Source of the DNA: a virus
DNA: 29,178 bases
Strand: one strand, 5' to 3'
Virus record (IMG/VR): IMGVR_UViG_3300037070_001213
Location: 1-29,178 of that record
In this document: positions 12,893 to 20,812 of the stretch, in pieces
Position numbering within the stretch: position 1 is the first letter of the stretch
Layout of the letters: every line of letters begins with the position of its first letter
The notes under the pieces: model-generated
What the model was told of the DNA's origin: nothing
What the model saw: the letters and a program-made list of their open reading frames with translations, nothing else
Databases searched by the model: none
Made by a program: the position numbers and the translations under genes

Positions 12893-14943
12893 TGACAGAA
12901 GTATTCATTGAAGGATTAAAGGCAGATGCAACGCAGGGAATTAGTTCTTTGCTTACCCTTGCTTTGGATGACTTAAAAGACTTTGGCGCTCGAAATACTT
13001 CATTCAGCAAAACCATTGTGTTACCCGGCACTGCACGAAATAACAAACTGTTTGGATCCATTTTTGATGTTACAAGCGGCAATCCTTATGATGAAACGGA
13101 GCCTAATATTAACATCAATTTCAATGCTGCAAAGAAAGCGCGTTGCATGATTTTTCAAGACAGCGCTCAGGCTTTTAAGGGTGATATCAGGATGACAGGC
13201 ATAGTAATTGACGGCGGGGCGGTTGAGTATGAAGTAGTTGTTTTCGGCGAATTGTACGGGTTGGTAACTTCCATTGGTAGGGGCAGGTTACAGGATTTGG
13301 ACTTTAGCGATTACGATCACACCTATTCATGGGCGAACATTTCAGCAAGCTGGGCGAACGATAATGCAGGCGAAGGGTATTACTATCCATTGATAGACTA
13401 CGGCGGGTACAGCGCCTCGAAACTACATTGGGCGGTGGGTACATTTCGCCCTGCTTTGTTTTTGCGGGAATACTTAGTTAAGATATTTGAAGCAGCGGGC
13501 TACACTTACACTTGCGCCCTGTTTGATACTGACCGATTTAAGAGGCTTATAATTCCCCATAACCAAAAGATACTTAACATCTTTGAGTCTGGGGCTTTAG
13601 AGGCGTTAAAGATAGCAGATGAAACAGTATTGGATGACTTTACCAATTACGCTTTACTTTCCTTTGATACGGTTGATAGTACGGTTTTCACACCATCGGG
13701 CGGTAATACTGCATTTACTTATAATCAATCCAACCCACAGTCATTTATATTCGATTTCGTTTTGGTCGGCGCTTATGTGAGTAACGGCTATACAGATTTT
13801 CGGGTAAAGATATTTAAGAACGCAACGGAACTTTTTAGCAAAACCTTTGATGCAAATGGAACAAATGAAACCGGGGCAAACATTGATACTATTACGGACG
13901 CAACGCCGATTAATGTTTCCCTGGTATTAAATGATGTTATTACCGTTTCAGTTGAGGCGAACGGTTCGCCAATTAGCGGCACTTACTTTACTGTAAATGA
14001 GGCAAGGTTATACGGGTCGGCTTCGGTTCCTATTCAACAACCCGCAACTTTAGGAGATACCATTGCGCTCAATAATCAGATACCAAAGAACATACTGCAA
14101 AAGGATTTGCTGAGTAGTGTAATGAAGTTGTTTAACCTGTACATTTATGAAGACCCCGATATTGAGCGTCACGTAAACATTGCGCCTTATGTGGATTTTT
14201 ACGATGGCACTTCAATCAATTGGACGCAAAAGGTTGACAGGTCAAAGCCAATTCAGCTTACCCCAATGAGCCAATTAACGGCGCGGTTTTATGACTTCAA
14301 ATTTAAGGATGACAGCGATTATTATAATGACCTGTACAAAAAGAGGTATAATGAAACATACGGGCAATATTCATTCGATTCTGATTTTGACTTTGAGGAT
14401 GAAAGGCTAACCGTTGAATTGGCATTTTCACCAACTCCATTGGTAGGGCGATCAGGTGAGGATAAGATATTCAGTTCGATAATGAAAATTGAAAACCTTA
14501 TCGAATCGCAGGTGGATAGTAATATTAGATTATTGCAAGCTAAAACAGTAACAGGGGTAACGAGTTGGAATGTTACGGGGGTAGTTAGCGGATTGACAGA
14601 ATACCCTTATGCAGGCCATTATGATGACCCTGATGCACCAAGTAACGACATTCAGTTTGGTGTACCAAAGGAACTATTTTTTACCTTATTAGCGGGCGAT
14701 GTAAGTACGCACCAATTTAACATCTATTGGAGTTCTTACATGGCTGAAATTACGGATAAGGATAGCAGATTAATGCGGTGCAAAATGCGGTTATTGGTTA
14801 GCGATATTGCAACCCTTGACTTTGGTAAATTGATTTGGATTGATGGTGCGCTTTGGAGGCTGCATAAAATTACCGATTATAACATGAGCAGCCCCGATTT
14901 GTGCGAGGTACAATTATTAAAGGTCATCGAAATTGTCTATTGA
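12892..14943 (+). CDS. Large tail-tip/baseplate structural protein
   Basis: A 683-residue beta-rich protein. It starts MTEVFIEGLKADATQG and continues DDLKDFGARNTSFSKTIVLP and GTARNNKLFGSIFDV; the SFSKTI.LPGT..N..LFG pattern is typical of a Bacteroidota phage tail protein family. A long central section of Ig-like or jelly-roll-like strands (YVSNGYTDFRVKIFKNATEL and after) and a C-terminal part with YMAEITDKDSRLMRCKMRL follow. It probably forms a tail-tip or hub structure contacting the host. No hydrolase motif is evident, and function is inferred from position and size. Confidence 0.55.
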   Translation: MTEVFIEGLKADATQGISSLLTLALDDLKDFGARNTSFSKTIVLPGTARNNKLFGSIFDVTSGNPYDETEPNININFNAAKKARCMIFQDSAQAFKGDIRMTGIVIDGGAVEYEVVVFGELYGLVTSIGRGRLQDLDFSDYDHTYSWANISASWANDNAGEGYYYPLIDYGGYSASKLHWAVGTFRPALFLREYLVKIFEAAGYTYTCALFDTDRFKRLIIPHNQKILNIFESGALEALKIADETVLDDFTNYALLSFDTVDSTVFTPSGGNTAFTYNQSNPQSFIFDFVLVGAYVSNGYTDFRVKIFKNATELFSKTFDANGTNETGANIDTITDATPINVSLVLNDVITVSVEANGSPISGTYFTVNEARLYGSASVPIQQPATLGDTIALNNQIPKNILQKDLLSSVMKLFNLYIYEDPDIERHVNIAPYVDFYDGTSINWTQKVDRSKPIQLTPMSQLTARFYDFKFKDDSDYYNDLYKKRYNETYGQYSFDSDFDFEDERLTVELAFSPTPLVGRSGEDKIFSSIMKIENLIESQVDSNIRLLQAKTVTGVTSWNVTGVVSGLTEYPYAGHYDDPDAPSNDIQFGVPKELFFTLLAGDVSTHQFNIYWSSYMAEITDKDSRLMRCKMRLLVSDIATLDFGKLIWIDGALWRLHKITDYNMSSPDLCEVQLLKVIEIVY

Positions 14944-14957
14944 CGCATTATATTGTA

Positions 14958-14987
14958 GTTGTATTTGAGATAAAAATGTTATATTTG
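14958..14987 (+). promoter_or_regulatory. Host-type promoter of the HNH gene
   Basis: TATATTTG (14980-14987) matches TAnnTTTG, with GTTG (14958-14961) as a weak -33 element at 18 bases. Only four bases separate the box from the ATG at 14992, the same spacing as for the small HTH gene at 1497, suggesting a leaderless mRNA. Confidence 0.55.
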
Positions 14988-14991
14988 TAAC

Positions 14992-15612
14992 ATGGAAAAA
15001 TATAACAGATTGACAGTGTTGGAAGTTGTTGGACACGACAAAACACATAGAAAAATAGTAAGGTGTATCTGCGATTGCGGGAAAGAATATGTAGGGGATT
15101 ATTATAGGATAAAAACGGGGGGGACGGGGTCATGTGGGTGCTTAAGGCTCGGTCATAAACGGACGGTAAAACACGGGTTAATGCATTCCCCTATTTACAG
15201 GGTTTGGGCTTGTATGAAGCAAAGGTGTTACTATGAAAAGGCTGATAACTATTGTAATTATGGTGGGCGTGGAATTACTGTTTGCGGTGAATGGAGGAAT
15301 GATCCAAAATGCTTTTATGATTGGATGGTGGCGAATGGTTGGCGGGTGGGGCTGCAAATAGACAGGATTGACAATGAAAAAAACTATTGTCCTGAAAATT
15401 GCAGATTGGTTACACCAAAGGAAAATGCATTTAACAGGAGAGACACGATAAGGGTAGAAAAAGATGGGAAATGGTATTCACTTAAGAACTATTGTGAAAC
15501 ATTCGGGTTAAAGTATGAACCAATTATTCAAAGAATGTGTAGGCTGAATTGGTCAATTGAAAGGGCGTTGTCAACCCCTATTGAGAAGCGAACAAAAAGA
15601 AAAAAGGATTAG
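14992..15612 (+). CDS. Free-standing HNH homing endonuclease
   Basis: A 206-residue protein of a recognised phage layout. The N-terminal zinc-ribbon-like part has C25, C27 and C29 in VRCICDCG and C48/C50 in SCGC. The middle carries HGLMHSPIYRVWACMKQRC and YGGRGITVCGEW, and the HNH core QIDRIDNEKNYCPENCRLVT (122-141) with N148 in NAFNRR. A C-terminal helix-turn-helix-like segment (KNYCETFGLKYEPIIQRM) may help target binding. Such enzymes nick specific phage DNA and spread by homing. It has its own host-type promoter and sits between two tail genes that it does not interrupt. Confidence 0.85.
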   Translation: MEKYNRLTVLEVVGHDKTHRKIVRCICDCGKEYVGDYYRIKTGGTGSCGCLRLGHKRTVKHGLMHSPIYRVWACMKQRCYYEKADNYCNYGGRGITVCGEWRNDPKCFYDWMVANGWRVGLQIDRIDNEKNYCPENCRLVTPKENAFNRRDTIRVEKDGKWYSLKNYCETFGLKYEPIIQRMCRLNWSIERALSTPIEKRTKRKKD

Positions 15613-15614
15613 TT

Positions 15615-16286
15615 ATGGCAGATCAGGTAGTGGGTCTTAGGCTCCAATCACAAGGCGGTGAACAGGTAGCCAAAACGGTGGGGTCAATTAAAGCCGAGCT
15701 AAAGGCAGCGCAAAATGAAGCGATTGCTTTAGGCCGTTCCTTTGGCGAAATGTCACCACAGGCCGTTGAAGCTGCTAAAAAGGTAGCCTTGCTTCGCGAT
15801 GAAATAGGGGACGCAAATGCACGAATTAAACTATTCGATCCGGGCGCAAAGTTTCAGGCATTTGCGGGGGTGCTCAATACCGTTGCAGGGGGGTTTACTG
15901 CATTAACCGGCGCTGCATCTTTGTTAGGTTTGGAAGGTGAGGATTTGCAAAAAACGATGGTAAAGGTTCAATCCGCATTAGCACTCACACAGGGATTGAA
16001 CGCAATTGCGGATGCCGGGGATGCTTTCAAAAACTTTGGACTGATTGCCAAACAGGCATTGGCCGGGATAAAATCAGGTTTGGCAGCTACCGGAATAGGC
16101 TTGTTTGTTGTTGCATTGGGTACGATTGTAGCATATTGGGAAGATATAAAGGAATTGGTTAGCGGGGTAAGCGAGGAAAGCAAAAAGCTGAATGAATTAG
16201 CCAATGAAAATTTAGAGGCTGAAAATGCAAAAACTGACCAATTAGGCTATCAGGACGCTTTTCACTTTCGCAACGGATACCATTGA
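15615..16286 (+). CDS. Tape measure protein, N-terminal fragment (first frame)
   Basis: The 223-residue first frame shows a typical tape measure start: VGLRLQSQGGEQVAKTVGSI, KAELKAAQNEAIALGRSFGE and a long alpha-helical segment, then Gly/Ala-rich hydrophobic helices (GVLNTVAGGFTALTGAASLL, GIKSGLAATGIGLFVVALGT) that can insert into membranes during DNA entry. After about residue 214 the sequence turns into unrelated residues (FHFRNGYH) and stops at 16286, while another frame continues the coiled-coil tape-measure sequence. One extra T in TTTT at 16259-16262 would explain this. It measures tail length and probably helps DNA injection. Confidence 0.75.
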   Translation: MADQVVGLRLQSQGGEQVAKTVGSIKAELKAAQNEAIALGRSFGEMSPQAVEAAKKVALLRDEIGDANARIKLFDPGAKFQAFAGVLNTVAGGFTALTGAASLLGLEGEDLQKTMVKVQSALALTQGLNAIADAGDAFKNFGLIAKQALAGIKSGLAATGIGLFVVALGTIVAYWEDIKELVSGVSEESKKLNELANENLEAENAKTDQLGYQDAFHFRNGYH

Positions 16287-17244
16287 TGGCATTGTATCGG
16301 TTTTAAATAAGATTCCAGGGGTTGATATTGCCTTTAAGATTAACGGGAAGGAAGCTACCGAAAAGGCTAATAGCTGGGTTGCAGGTTTGATTTTTGACCC
16401 GGAGGAAACAAAGGCGGAAGGCGAAAAAGTAGCGGAGGAACAAAGAAAGGTTTTGCTTAAAATGCAAAATGACCGGGCGGGGTTGGTTCTTTCGAGTAAT
16501 GCCATTGCCAAAACAGAGGCGGATAAAAGGAAGGCGGATGCGGATAAAGAAAGGGAGGAAGCATTAAAAGCACACCAGGAATTTCTATCTGCTCAAAGGA
16601 AGATGAACAGCGAAAGCCAAAAAAGCGAAGCTGAAGAGTTTGCCGAATTTGAAAAGGCTTTTGCGGATCAAAAGGCGGCTAAGGATAAGCTGGCAAGGGA
16701 GCAAGAAATACAGGCCGAAAAATGGGCGGAGGAAAATGTAAAGAAAAAGCGCGAAGCTGAATTGGCGGCAATTGCTTTGGATCAGGCAAAGAAAGACCAA
16801 CAGATTGCAAACATCCAAATTGTTTCCGGTGCATTGGGTACGCTTGCCGATGTGGTAGGCAGGCAGACAGTTGCGGGCAAGGCTTTGGCAGTTGCTCAGG
16901 CTACTATTGATGGGTTTTTAGGGGTACAGAAAGCACTTGCAAGCGCACCACCTCCATTTAACTTTATCGCAGCGGCGGCGGTTGGTGCGGCTGCATTGAT
17001 TAATATTAAAAAGATTGTTTCCACAAAGATACCAGGTCAATCAGGCGGAGGCGGCGCGGTTCCGAACCTTGCACCTGCGGGCGCTCCACCAATACCACAG
17101 GCGCAGGTAAGTACAACGCAACTGGATTCCAATTCGCTCAATGCCATAGGTAATGCTGCCTATAAAACTTACGTGGTTTCCTCCGAGGTTTCATCGGATC
17201 AGGAAATGATACGAAGAGTCAACCGCGCAGCCCGGCTTTCGTGA
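16261..17244 (+). CDS. Tape measure protein, C-terminal fragment (second frame)
   Basis: This frame is +1 relative to the first fragment and open from about 16247. It has no ATG until the MQNDRAG codon around 16462; a TTG at 16387 is the only earlier standard option. Removing one base near 16259-16262 gives ...QDAFTFATDTIDGI, then VLNKIPGVDI, NSWVAGLIFDPEETK, a highly charged coiled coil (about EADKRKADADKEREEALKAH onwards), and a C-terminus with GKALAVAQATIDGFLGVQKA and AAALINIKKIVSTKIPG, characteristic of Bacteroidota tape measure proteins. Either a frameshift, a sequencing indel or a damaged gene. Confidence 0.7.
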   Translation, partial: FTFATDTIDGIVSVLNKIPGVDIAFKINGKEATEKANSWVAGLIFDPEETKAEGEKVAEEQRKVLLKMQNDRAGLVLSSNAIAKTEADKRKADADKEREEALKAHQEFLSAQRKMNSESQKSEAEEFAEFEKAFADQKAAKDKLAREQEIQAEKWAEENVKKKREAELAAIALDQAKKDQQIANIQIVSGALGTLADVVGRQTVAGKALAVAQATIDGFLGVQKALASAPPPFNFIAAAAVGAAALINIKKIVSTKIPGQSGGGGAVPNLAPAGAPPIPQAQVSTTQLDSNSLNAIGNAAYKTYVVSSEVSSDQEMIRRVNRAARLS

Positions 17245-17269
17245 GGTTAATATATTTTCCTTCTATTCC

Positions 17270-17300
17270 TTTCTAAATAGAAAAATATATCTTACCTTTG
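17270..17300 (+). promoter_or_regulatory. Cassette promoter with palindrome at -33 (plus strand)
   Basis: TTTC (17270-17273), 19 bases, TACCTTTG (17293-17300) form a host-type promoter. The -33 element is the left half of the perfect 14-base palindrome TTTCTAAATAGAAA (17270-17283). The 18-mer TTCTAAATAGAAAAATAT at 17271-17288 is repeated exactly at 21089-21106 in the promoter of the minus-strand cassette. Confidence 0.65.
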
Positions 17301-17316
17301 GCAAAACTATAAAAAC

Positions 17317-17547
17317 ATGATTACAGTAACACTTGGCGAAGTTAAACCTCAGGAAAAGGGTTTTCCTAAATTGATGAAAGGAAGTGACGGAAATATTTTT
17401 TACATGGTCAGGGAAAGGTATGGCCTCCCGTTGACGGATGCAGATGAAACGATATGGAGGTTTGCTAATAGCGATTTTGCAGATTTTAGCAAAAATTATA
17501 GAACCTTCACCGATTACGATCTTCCCATCACCATTCAAAATTCTTAA
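17317..17547 (+). CDS. Hypothetical protein, 76 residues (cassette gene 1)
   Basis: Starts MITVTLGEVKPQEKGFPKLM; short strands, an aromatic turn (GNIFYMVRERYGLPLTDADE) and a helix with IWRFANSDFADFSKNY, ending LPITIQNS. No family recognised. It is the first gene after the host-type promoter at 17270 and is followed one base later by the second cassette gene. It does not look like a virion protein. Position between tape measure and protease genes, with own promoter and terminator, makes it a moron-type accessory gene. Confidence 0.6.
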   Translation: MITVTLGEVKPQEKGFPKLMKGSDGNIFYMVRERYGLPLTDADETIWRFANSDFADFSKNYRTFTDYDLPITIQNS

Positions 17548-17548
17548 C

Positions 17549-17860
17549 ATGGCCAAATCCGAAAAAGTAATTGACCTGATTAATAAACACTTTGCCGAAG
17601 TAAAAGCCTGCTATTCAGATAAGATTTATGGTGTTGAAAAGTTGCTTACAGAAAGGATTGAACGAATTGAAGATAGGCTTTACGCCGTTTCTACTATGGC
17701 GCCAACCGAAAAAAAAGAATGGATTGTAATTTATACAAAACTTGGTAAGCAGTATTGCTTAGGCGATGTTTTTGAAAGCCCGGACTTAGCACATAAGGCG
17801 GCTGGCAATATGGGGGCGTATTATAATCCAACCGTTCACGAAATTACCATTATCGAGTAA
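17549..17860 (+). CDS. Hypothetical protein, 103 residues (cassette gene 2)
   Basis: From the ATG at 17549 the product is MAKSEKVIDLINKHFAEVKA..., with an amphipathic helix GVEKLLTERIERIEDRLYAV (about residues 28-48) and a mixed alpha/beta tail (EWIVIYTKLGKQYCLG, HKAAGNMGAYYNP, VHEITIIE). A longer frame from 17438 would overlap the previous gene in another frame and is rejected. The helix-plus-strand layout fits a small dimeric protein. No function known. A strong terminator follows 23 bases after the stop. Confidence 0.6.
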   Translation: MAKSEKVIDLINKHFAEVKACYSDKIYGVEKLLTERIERIEDRLYAVSTMAPTEKKEWIVIYTKLGKQYCLGDVFESPDLAHKAAGNMGAYYNPTVHEITIIE

Positions 17861-17883
17861 ACCAATACTACCCGCTTAAATGC

Positions 17884-17910
17884 ACCCCTGCCAATTCGGC
17901 GGGGGTTTTT
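17884..17910 (+). terminator. Strong rho-independent terminator closing the cassette
   Basis: ACCCCTGCC (17884-17892), loop AATTC, GGCGGGGGT (17898-17906) give a 9-bp stem followed by TTTTT (17906-17910). It ends the two-gene cassette. The next gene's true start at 17958 lies downstream, so an ATG at 17880 in that frame is rejected. Confidence 0.8.
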
Positions 17911-17942
17911 CATTTTCTACCTTAACCCAAACCACTACCTAC

Positions 17943-17956
17943 CTACTCTTAATGGG
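17943..17956 (+). promoter_or_regulatory. Late-gene upstream element (CTACTCTTAATGGG)
   Basis: One-mismatch variant of the repeated CTACTCTTAAAGG, ending one base before the ATG at 17958 and following a strong terminator, so transcription must restart here or read through. The upstream CCAAACC stretch, about 10 bases before TACTC, also resembles that at 21185. Confidence 0.45.
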
Positions 17957-17957
17957 T

Positions 17958-18548
17958 ATGGCGAAGGATTTACCCGTTTTTTTATTGGAAATTGACGAAG
18001 CCGGCGATTCGGATTTGGAAGTAAACTATGTGGCAATGGTGGATAAACCTGCCATTGAAAGTAACTGGACAGCCTTTACCGAGGCTATTCCTTTGGGCTT
18101 TGCCGTAACCAATGAAGATGAACAGATCCTAATCGGGGCGGCAATGATTCCCGATAAGCTAATTTACAGGAATGAACCGGGAATAGGTGAGTTCTTTGTA
18201 AAGTTTGACCGGCCTACCATTGAAAAGATAGCCCTGAAATTCTTTGAAAACGGTTACCAAAAGAATGTAAACCTGATGCACAGCGCCGACCATCAATTGC
18301 CGGGCGTTACTTTTTTCCAATCATTTATACAGGATAAAGCAAAAGGCGTACCCGGTATGCCCGGCGATTACCCGGATGGCACATGGTTTTTGGGCGCAAA
18401 GGTGAATAATCCGCAAGCCTGGCAGCTTGTAAAGGATGGCAAAGTAAAGGGCTGGAGCGTGGAAGGGATGTTTAAATACAAGCGCAAACAGCAAACCAAA
18501 GCCGAAATATTTGACCAAATCGGTTCACTACTTGAAAATATTTTATAA
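17958..18548 (+). CDS. XkdF-like prohead protease
   Basis: A 197-residue protein from the ATG at 17958. It follows the XkdF/Peptidase_S78-like pattern known from PBSX-type and Bacteroidota phages: EVNYVAMVDKPAIESNW (21-37), IGAAMIPDKLIYR (59-71), a central NLMHSADHQ (H108) that would supply the catalytic His, a short F-Q-S-F segment with S122 as candidate Ser, and GWSVEGMF (165-172) near the end. It probably trims the scaffold and capsid proteins during head maturation. It stands just before the scaffold-like and capsid genes. The catalytic assignments are by pattern only. Confidence 0.75.
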   Translation: MAKDLPVFLLEIDEAGDSDLEVNYVAMVDKPAIESNWTAFTEAIPLGFAVTNEDEQILIGAAMIPDKLIYRNEPGIGEFFVKFDRPTIEKIALKFFENGYQKNVNLMHSADHQLPGVTFFQSFIQDKAKGVPGMPGDYPDGTWFLGAKVNNPQAWQLVKDGKVKGWSVEGMFKYKRKQQTKAEIFDQIGSLLENIL

Positions 18549-18575
18549 ATCTATTTTAACCTATTCTCAATTTAT

Positions 18576-18588
18576 CAACTCTTTAAGG
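18576..18588 (+). promoter_or_regulatory. Late-gene upstream element (CAACTCTTTAAGG)
   Basis: Eleven of thirteen bases match CTACTCTTAAAGG, and the distance to the ATG at 18590 is the same as at 11822. It separates the protease gene from the scaffold-like gene. Confidence 0.4.
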
Positions 18589-18589
18589 T

Positions 18590-19129
18590 ATGGCAGAAAC
18601 TAAAAATGAAATTTTAAACAAAATCAAAGTCTTTTTAGGACTTGCTGAGGAAACATCACCAGCCTTCACTTTAGCCGATGGTACGCCGATTGAGGTTAGC
18701 GCCTTAGAAGTAGGCGGTACGGTTATGATTGGCGGCGCTGCTGCACCTGCCGGGGAATATACCCTATCCGATGGTCAAACATTGGTAGTTGATGAAACAG
18801 GGCTTATTACCGCTTTAAACGCATTGCCTACCGAAATGACAGAGCCACCCGCCGAAGAGGCCGCACCACCTGTATCACAGGCAACCATTGAGCAAATGGT
18901 AAAGGAAGCGGTAACCGCTGCGGTTGGTGCGCAAATGGAAAAATATACGGCTGCACTTGCCAAACAGGAAGGCGCAAATAAAATGTTAGTAGGATTGATG
19001 GAAGAGGTTTTAAAAACTCCAACCGTTGAGCCTGAAAAACCAAAGCAAACATTTACCAAAGCACAACCTGAAAGCAAAAATGAAAGGTTTGGCCGGATCG
19101 CAAAAACATTAGAAACACTTAAAAATTAA
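18590..19129 (+). CDS. Scaffold-like head assembly protein
   Basis: A 179-residue acidic protein. The N-terminal helix (EILNKIKVFLGLAEE) is followed by two short ADGT..V..LEVGG / LSDGQTLVVDETG strands, a repeat of the kind found near scaffolds of Bacteroidota phages. Then comes an Ala/Pro/Glu-rich linker and a helical tail (IEQMVKEAVTAAVGAQMEKY, MLVGLMEEVLK, RFGRIAKTLETLK). Position directly between the protease and the major capsid protein is where scaffold genes lie. Likely cleaved by the protease; the scaffold role is inferred. Confidence 0.6.
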   Translation: MAETKNEILNKIKVFLGLAEETSPAFTLADGTPIEVSALEVGGTVMIGGAAAPAGEYTLSDGQTLVVDETGLITALNALPTEMTEPPAEEAAPPVSQATIEQMVKEAVTAAVGAQMEKYTAALAKQEGANKMLVGLMEEVLKTPTVEPEKPKQTFTKAQPESKNERFGRIAKTLETLKN

Positions 19130-19134
19130 TAACG

Positions 19135-20100
19135 ATGGCATTTTCAGTAGGAACTTTAGCCGATTACACCAGGCAGAATGTTGATCTTCTTGTTTCCGCT
19201 TCGCACTTCGATGCGAAAACACAGCAACTCATTCTGAATGAGGGCAATGTAATGACTAAGGTAAAATCGTCCGAAACGATTAACATCCTTAGCAATACCC
19301 CATTTTTCCAGGCAGATACAACCTGCGGGTTTAATGCATCCGGAACAACTGCTATTACTCAAAGGGTGGTAACCGTTGGCCCGTGGAAAGTGCAGGAAGC
19401 CTTTTGCGAAAAAGACCTGAATGCAAAGTACACACAGGAAGCATTGAAGGCGGGCAGCTCAAATGAGGATTTGCCTTTTGAGGAAAAAATTACCGGCGAA
19501 ATTGCAAGCGGTATCGCAGAGGCTTTGGAAGTTGCAATTTGGCAAGCAGACACAGCAGGCAGCGCAGGTTCAAACGGCCTGATGAATAAGTTTGACGGGA
19601 TTTTGAAACTGCTTAATGCGGCTTCGGGTTCGGTTGTTCAAGCCAATGCAAGCGGTTATACCGGACTGGTTCCTGTAACCGGTGGCATCACAGCTTCAAA
19701 CGCCGTAGCCGTAACCAATGCAATGTGGAAAGCATTGCCCGCAAAAGTGAAAGGCAAATCGGATGTTCGCATTTTTGTTGGATGGGATGTATTTGAAACC
19801 TTAATCGGTGCGTACATTGCCCTTAACCTGTTTCATTACGATGCGGATCGTACTTCCGGGGAATTTATCATACCGGGTACAAATTACCGGATTACGGCGG
19901 TGCATGGTTTGGATAATACTAATCGCATGGTTGGTATAAGAATGTCAAACCTGTTTTTAGGTACGGACCTGGAAGGCGAGGAAAACAAGTTTAAGATTTG
20001 GTATTCGGATGATGACATGAACGTGAAACTTCATGCAGCCGCAAAAATCGGGGTTAACTTTGCTTTCCCTGGTGAGATTGTGAACTTTATTTTAGCTTAA
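19135..20100 (+). CDS. Major capsid protein
   Basis: A 321-residue protein of capsid-like size directly after the scaffold-like gene. It begins MAFSVGTLADYTRQNVDLLV and contains a long helix-rich section (EEKITGEIASGIAEALEVAI), a segment KGKSDVRIFVGWDVFETLIG, and an end AAKIGVNFAFPGEIVNFILA. This is the pattern of the HK97-like major capsid proteins of Bacteroidota phages as I recall them; the N-terminus is not obviously a removable delta domain. It is followed by a hairpin at 20107-20124. High abundance would fit its codon regularity, but this was not computed. Confidence 0.75.
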   Translation: MAFSVGTLADYTRQNVDLLVSASHFDAKTQQLILNEGNVMTKVKSSETINILSNTPFFQADTTCGFNASGTTAITQRVVTVGPWKVQEAFCEKDLNAKYTQEALKAGSSNEDLPFEEKITGEIASGIAEALEVAIWQADTAGSAGSNGLMNKFDGILKLLNAASGSVVQANASGYTGLVPVTGGITASNAVAVTNAMWKALPAKVKGKSDVRIFVGWDVFETLIGAYIALNLFHYDADRTSGEFIIPGTNYRITAVHGLDNTNRMVGIRMSNLFLGTDLEGEENKFKIWYSDDDMNVKLHAAAKIGVNFAFPGEIVNFILA

Positions 20101-20106
20101 TTAAAT

Positions 20107-20124
20107 GGCCGGGTAACTCCGGCC
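20107..20124 (+). other. GC-rich hairpin after the capsid gene
   Basis: GGCCGG (20107-20112), loop GTAACT, CCGGCC (20119-20124), a perfect 6-bp stem, followed by TTAATATCTTTT. It may act as a weak terminator or as a 3' stabiliser that raises capsid mRNA relative to the downstream gene. Confidence 0.55.
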
Positions 20125-20140
20125 TTAATATCTTTTCAAT

Positions 20141-20659
20141 ATGGCGTGTGCAATAACATCAGGAATAACGCTGGATTGCCGGGACTCAATGGGAGGGCTA
20201 AAGGAAGTTTACCTTATAGCACTTGCCGATGTTTCCAGCTTTGTAGTAGCTTCCGGCGTGGTGACAGGAATAACTAAGGCAAGCGGCAAAAGGTTCTATA
20301 AATTTGAACATCTGCCACAAACAGCGGATTACACAGACGAGCCAACCGGGTCAGATGAAAACGGTTCAATCTTCTTTGCGCAAACCCTGAACATGCAGCT
20401 CAATAAAATGAATGCTGCAACTCGCAACATGGTGAAACTATTGGCCGCAAACCGGGTAATAGCGATTACGCTTGACCGGAACGGAACCGCAATGATGTTG
20501 GGTGCAACAATGGGGCTTTCGACTAATAGCGGGCCTGGTGGTAGCGGACGGGCTTTCGGGGATCACAACGGTTACAAGCCGGTATTAACAGGGGCGGAAC
20601 CTGAACCTGCCTATGAGGTTAATTCAACGGTTTACAGCGCACTTGAAACACCGGGTTAA
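20141..20659 (+). CDS. Probable major tail tube protein or other abundant virion protein
   Basis: A 172-residue protein. It starts MACAITSGITLDCRDSMGGL, then KEVYLIALADVSSFVV, a beta-rich first half with GKRFYKFEHLPQTA and an asparagine-rich helix (QLNKMNAATRNMVKLLA), and ends with a Gly-rich segment. The IT.G..LDCRDS.GG.K.VYL start resembles abundant virion proteins annotated as tail tube in Bacteroidota phages. The location between capsid and portal is not the canonical place for a tail tube gene, so the assignment is uncertain. A terminator (20699-20733) follows. Confidence 0.55.
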   Translation: MACAITSGITLDCRDSMGGLKEVYLIALADVSSFVVASGVVTGITKASGKRFYKFEHLPQTADYTDEPTGSDENGSIFFAQTLNMQLNKMNAATRNMVKLLAANRVIAITLDRNGTAMMLGATMGLSTNSGPGGSGRAFGDHNGYKPVLTGAEPEPAYEVNSTVYSALETPG

Positions 20660-20698
20660 TTTGGTTTATAGTTTTAAAAGGGTTATAAGGAATATTTT

Positions 20699-20733
20699 AC
20701 CTCCTGCGTTTCTACGTGGGAGGTTTTGTTTTT
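20699..20733 (+). terminator. Rho-independent terminator (plus strand)
   Basis: ACCTCCTGCG (20699-20708), loop TTTCTA, CGTGGGAGGT (20715-20724) make a 10-bp stem (two G-T pairs), followed by TTTGTTTTT. Ends the capsid/tail-tube transcript and faces the terminator of the minus-strand gene at 20751. Confidence 0.8.
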
Positions 20734-20750
20734 AGGTGTTTCGCGCAAAC

Positions 20751-20779
20751 CAAAAACCCCTAACCTTTCGATTAGGGGT
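20751..20779 (-). terminator. Rho-independent terminator (minus strand)
   Basis: In minus-strand reading ACCCCTAA (20779-20772) pairs with TTAGGGGT (20763-20756) across an 8-base loop, followed by TTTTTG (from 20756 downward). An 8-bp perfect stem with a U-run ends the transcript of the gene at 20813-21031. Confidence 0.75.
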
Positions 20780-20812
20780 AAACCCTCAGACTTAGCGGGA
20801 ACTACGGGTTGT

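Noticed and set aside
17880-17957. N-terminal extension of the XkdF-like protease to the ATG at 17880
   Set aside because: The extension runs through a 9-bp terminator stem and the late motif; the ATG at 17958 fits the family start.
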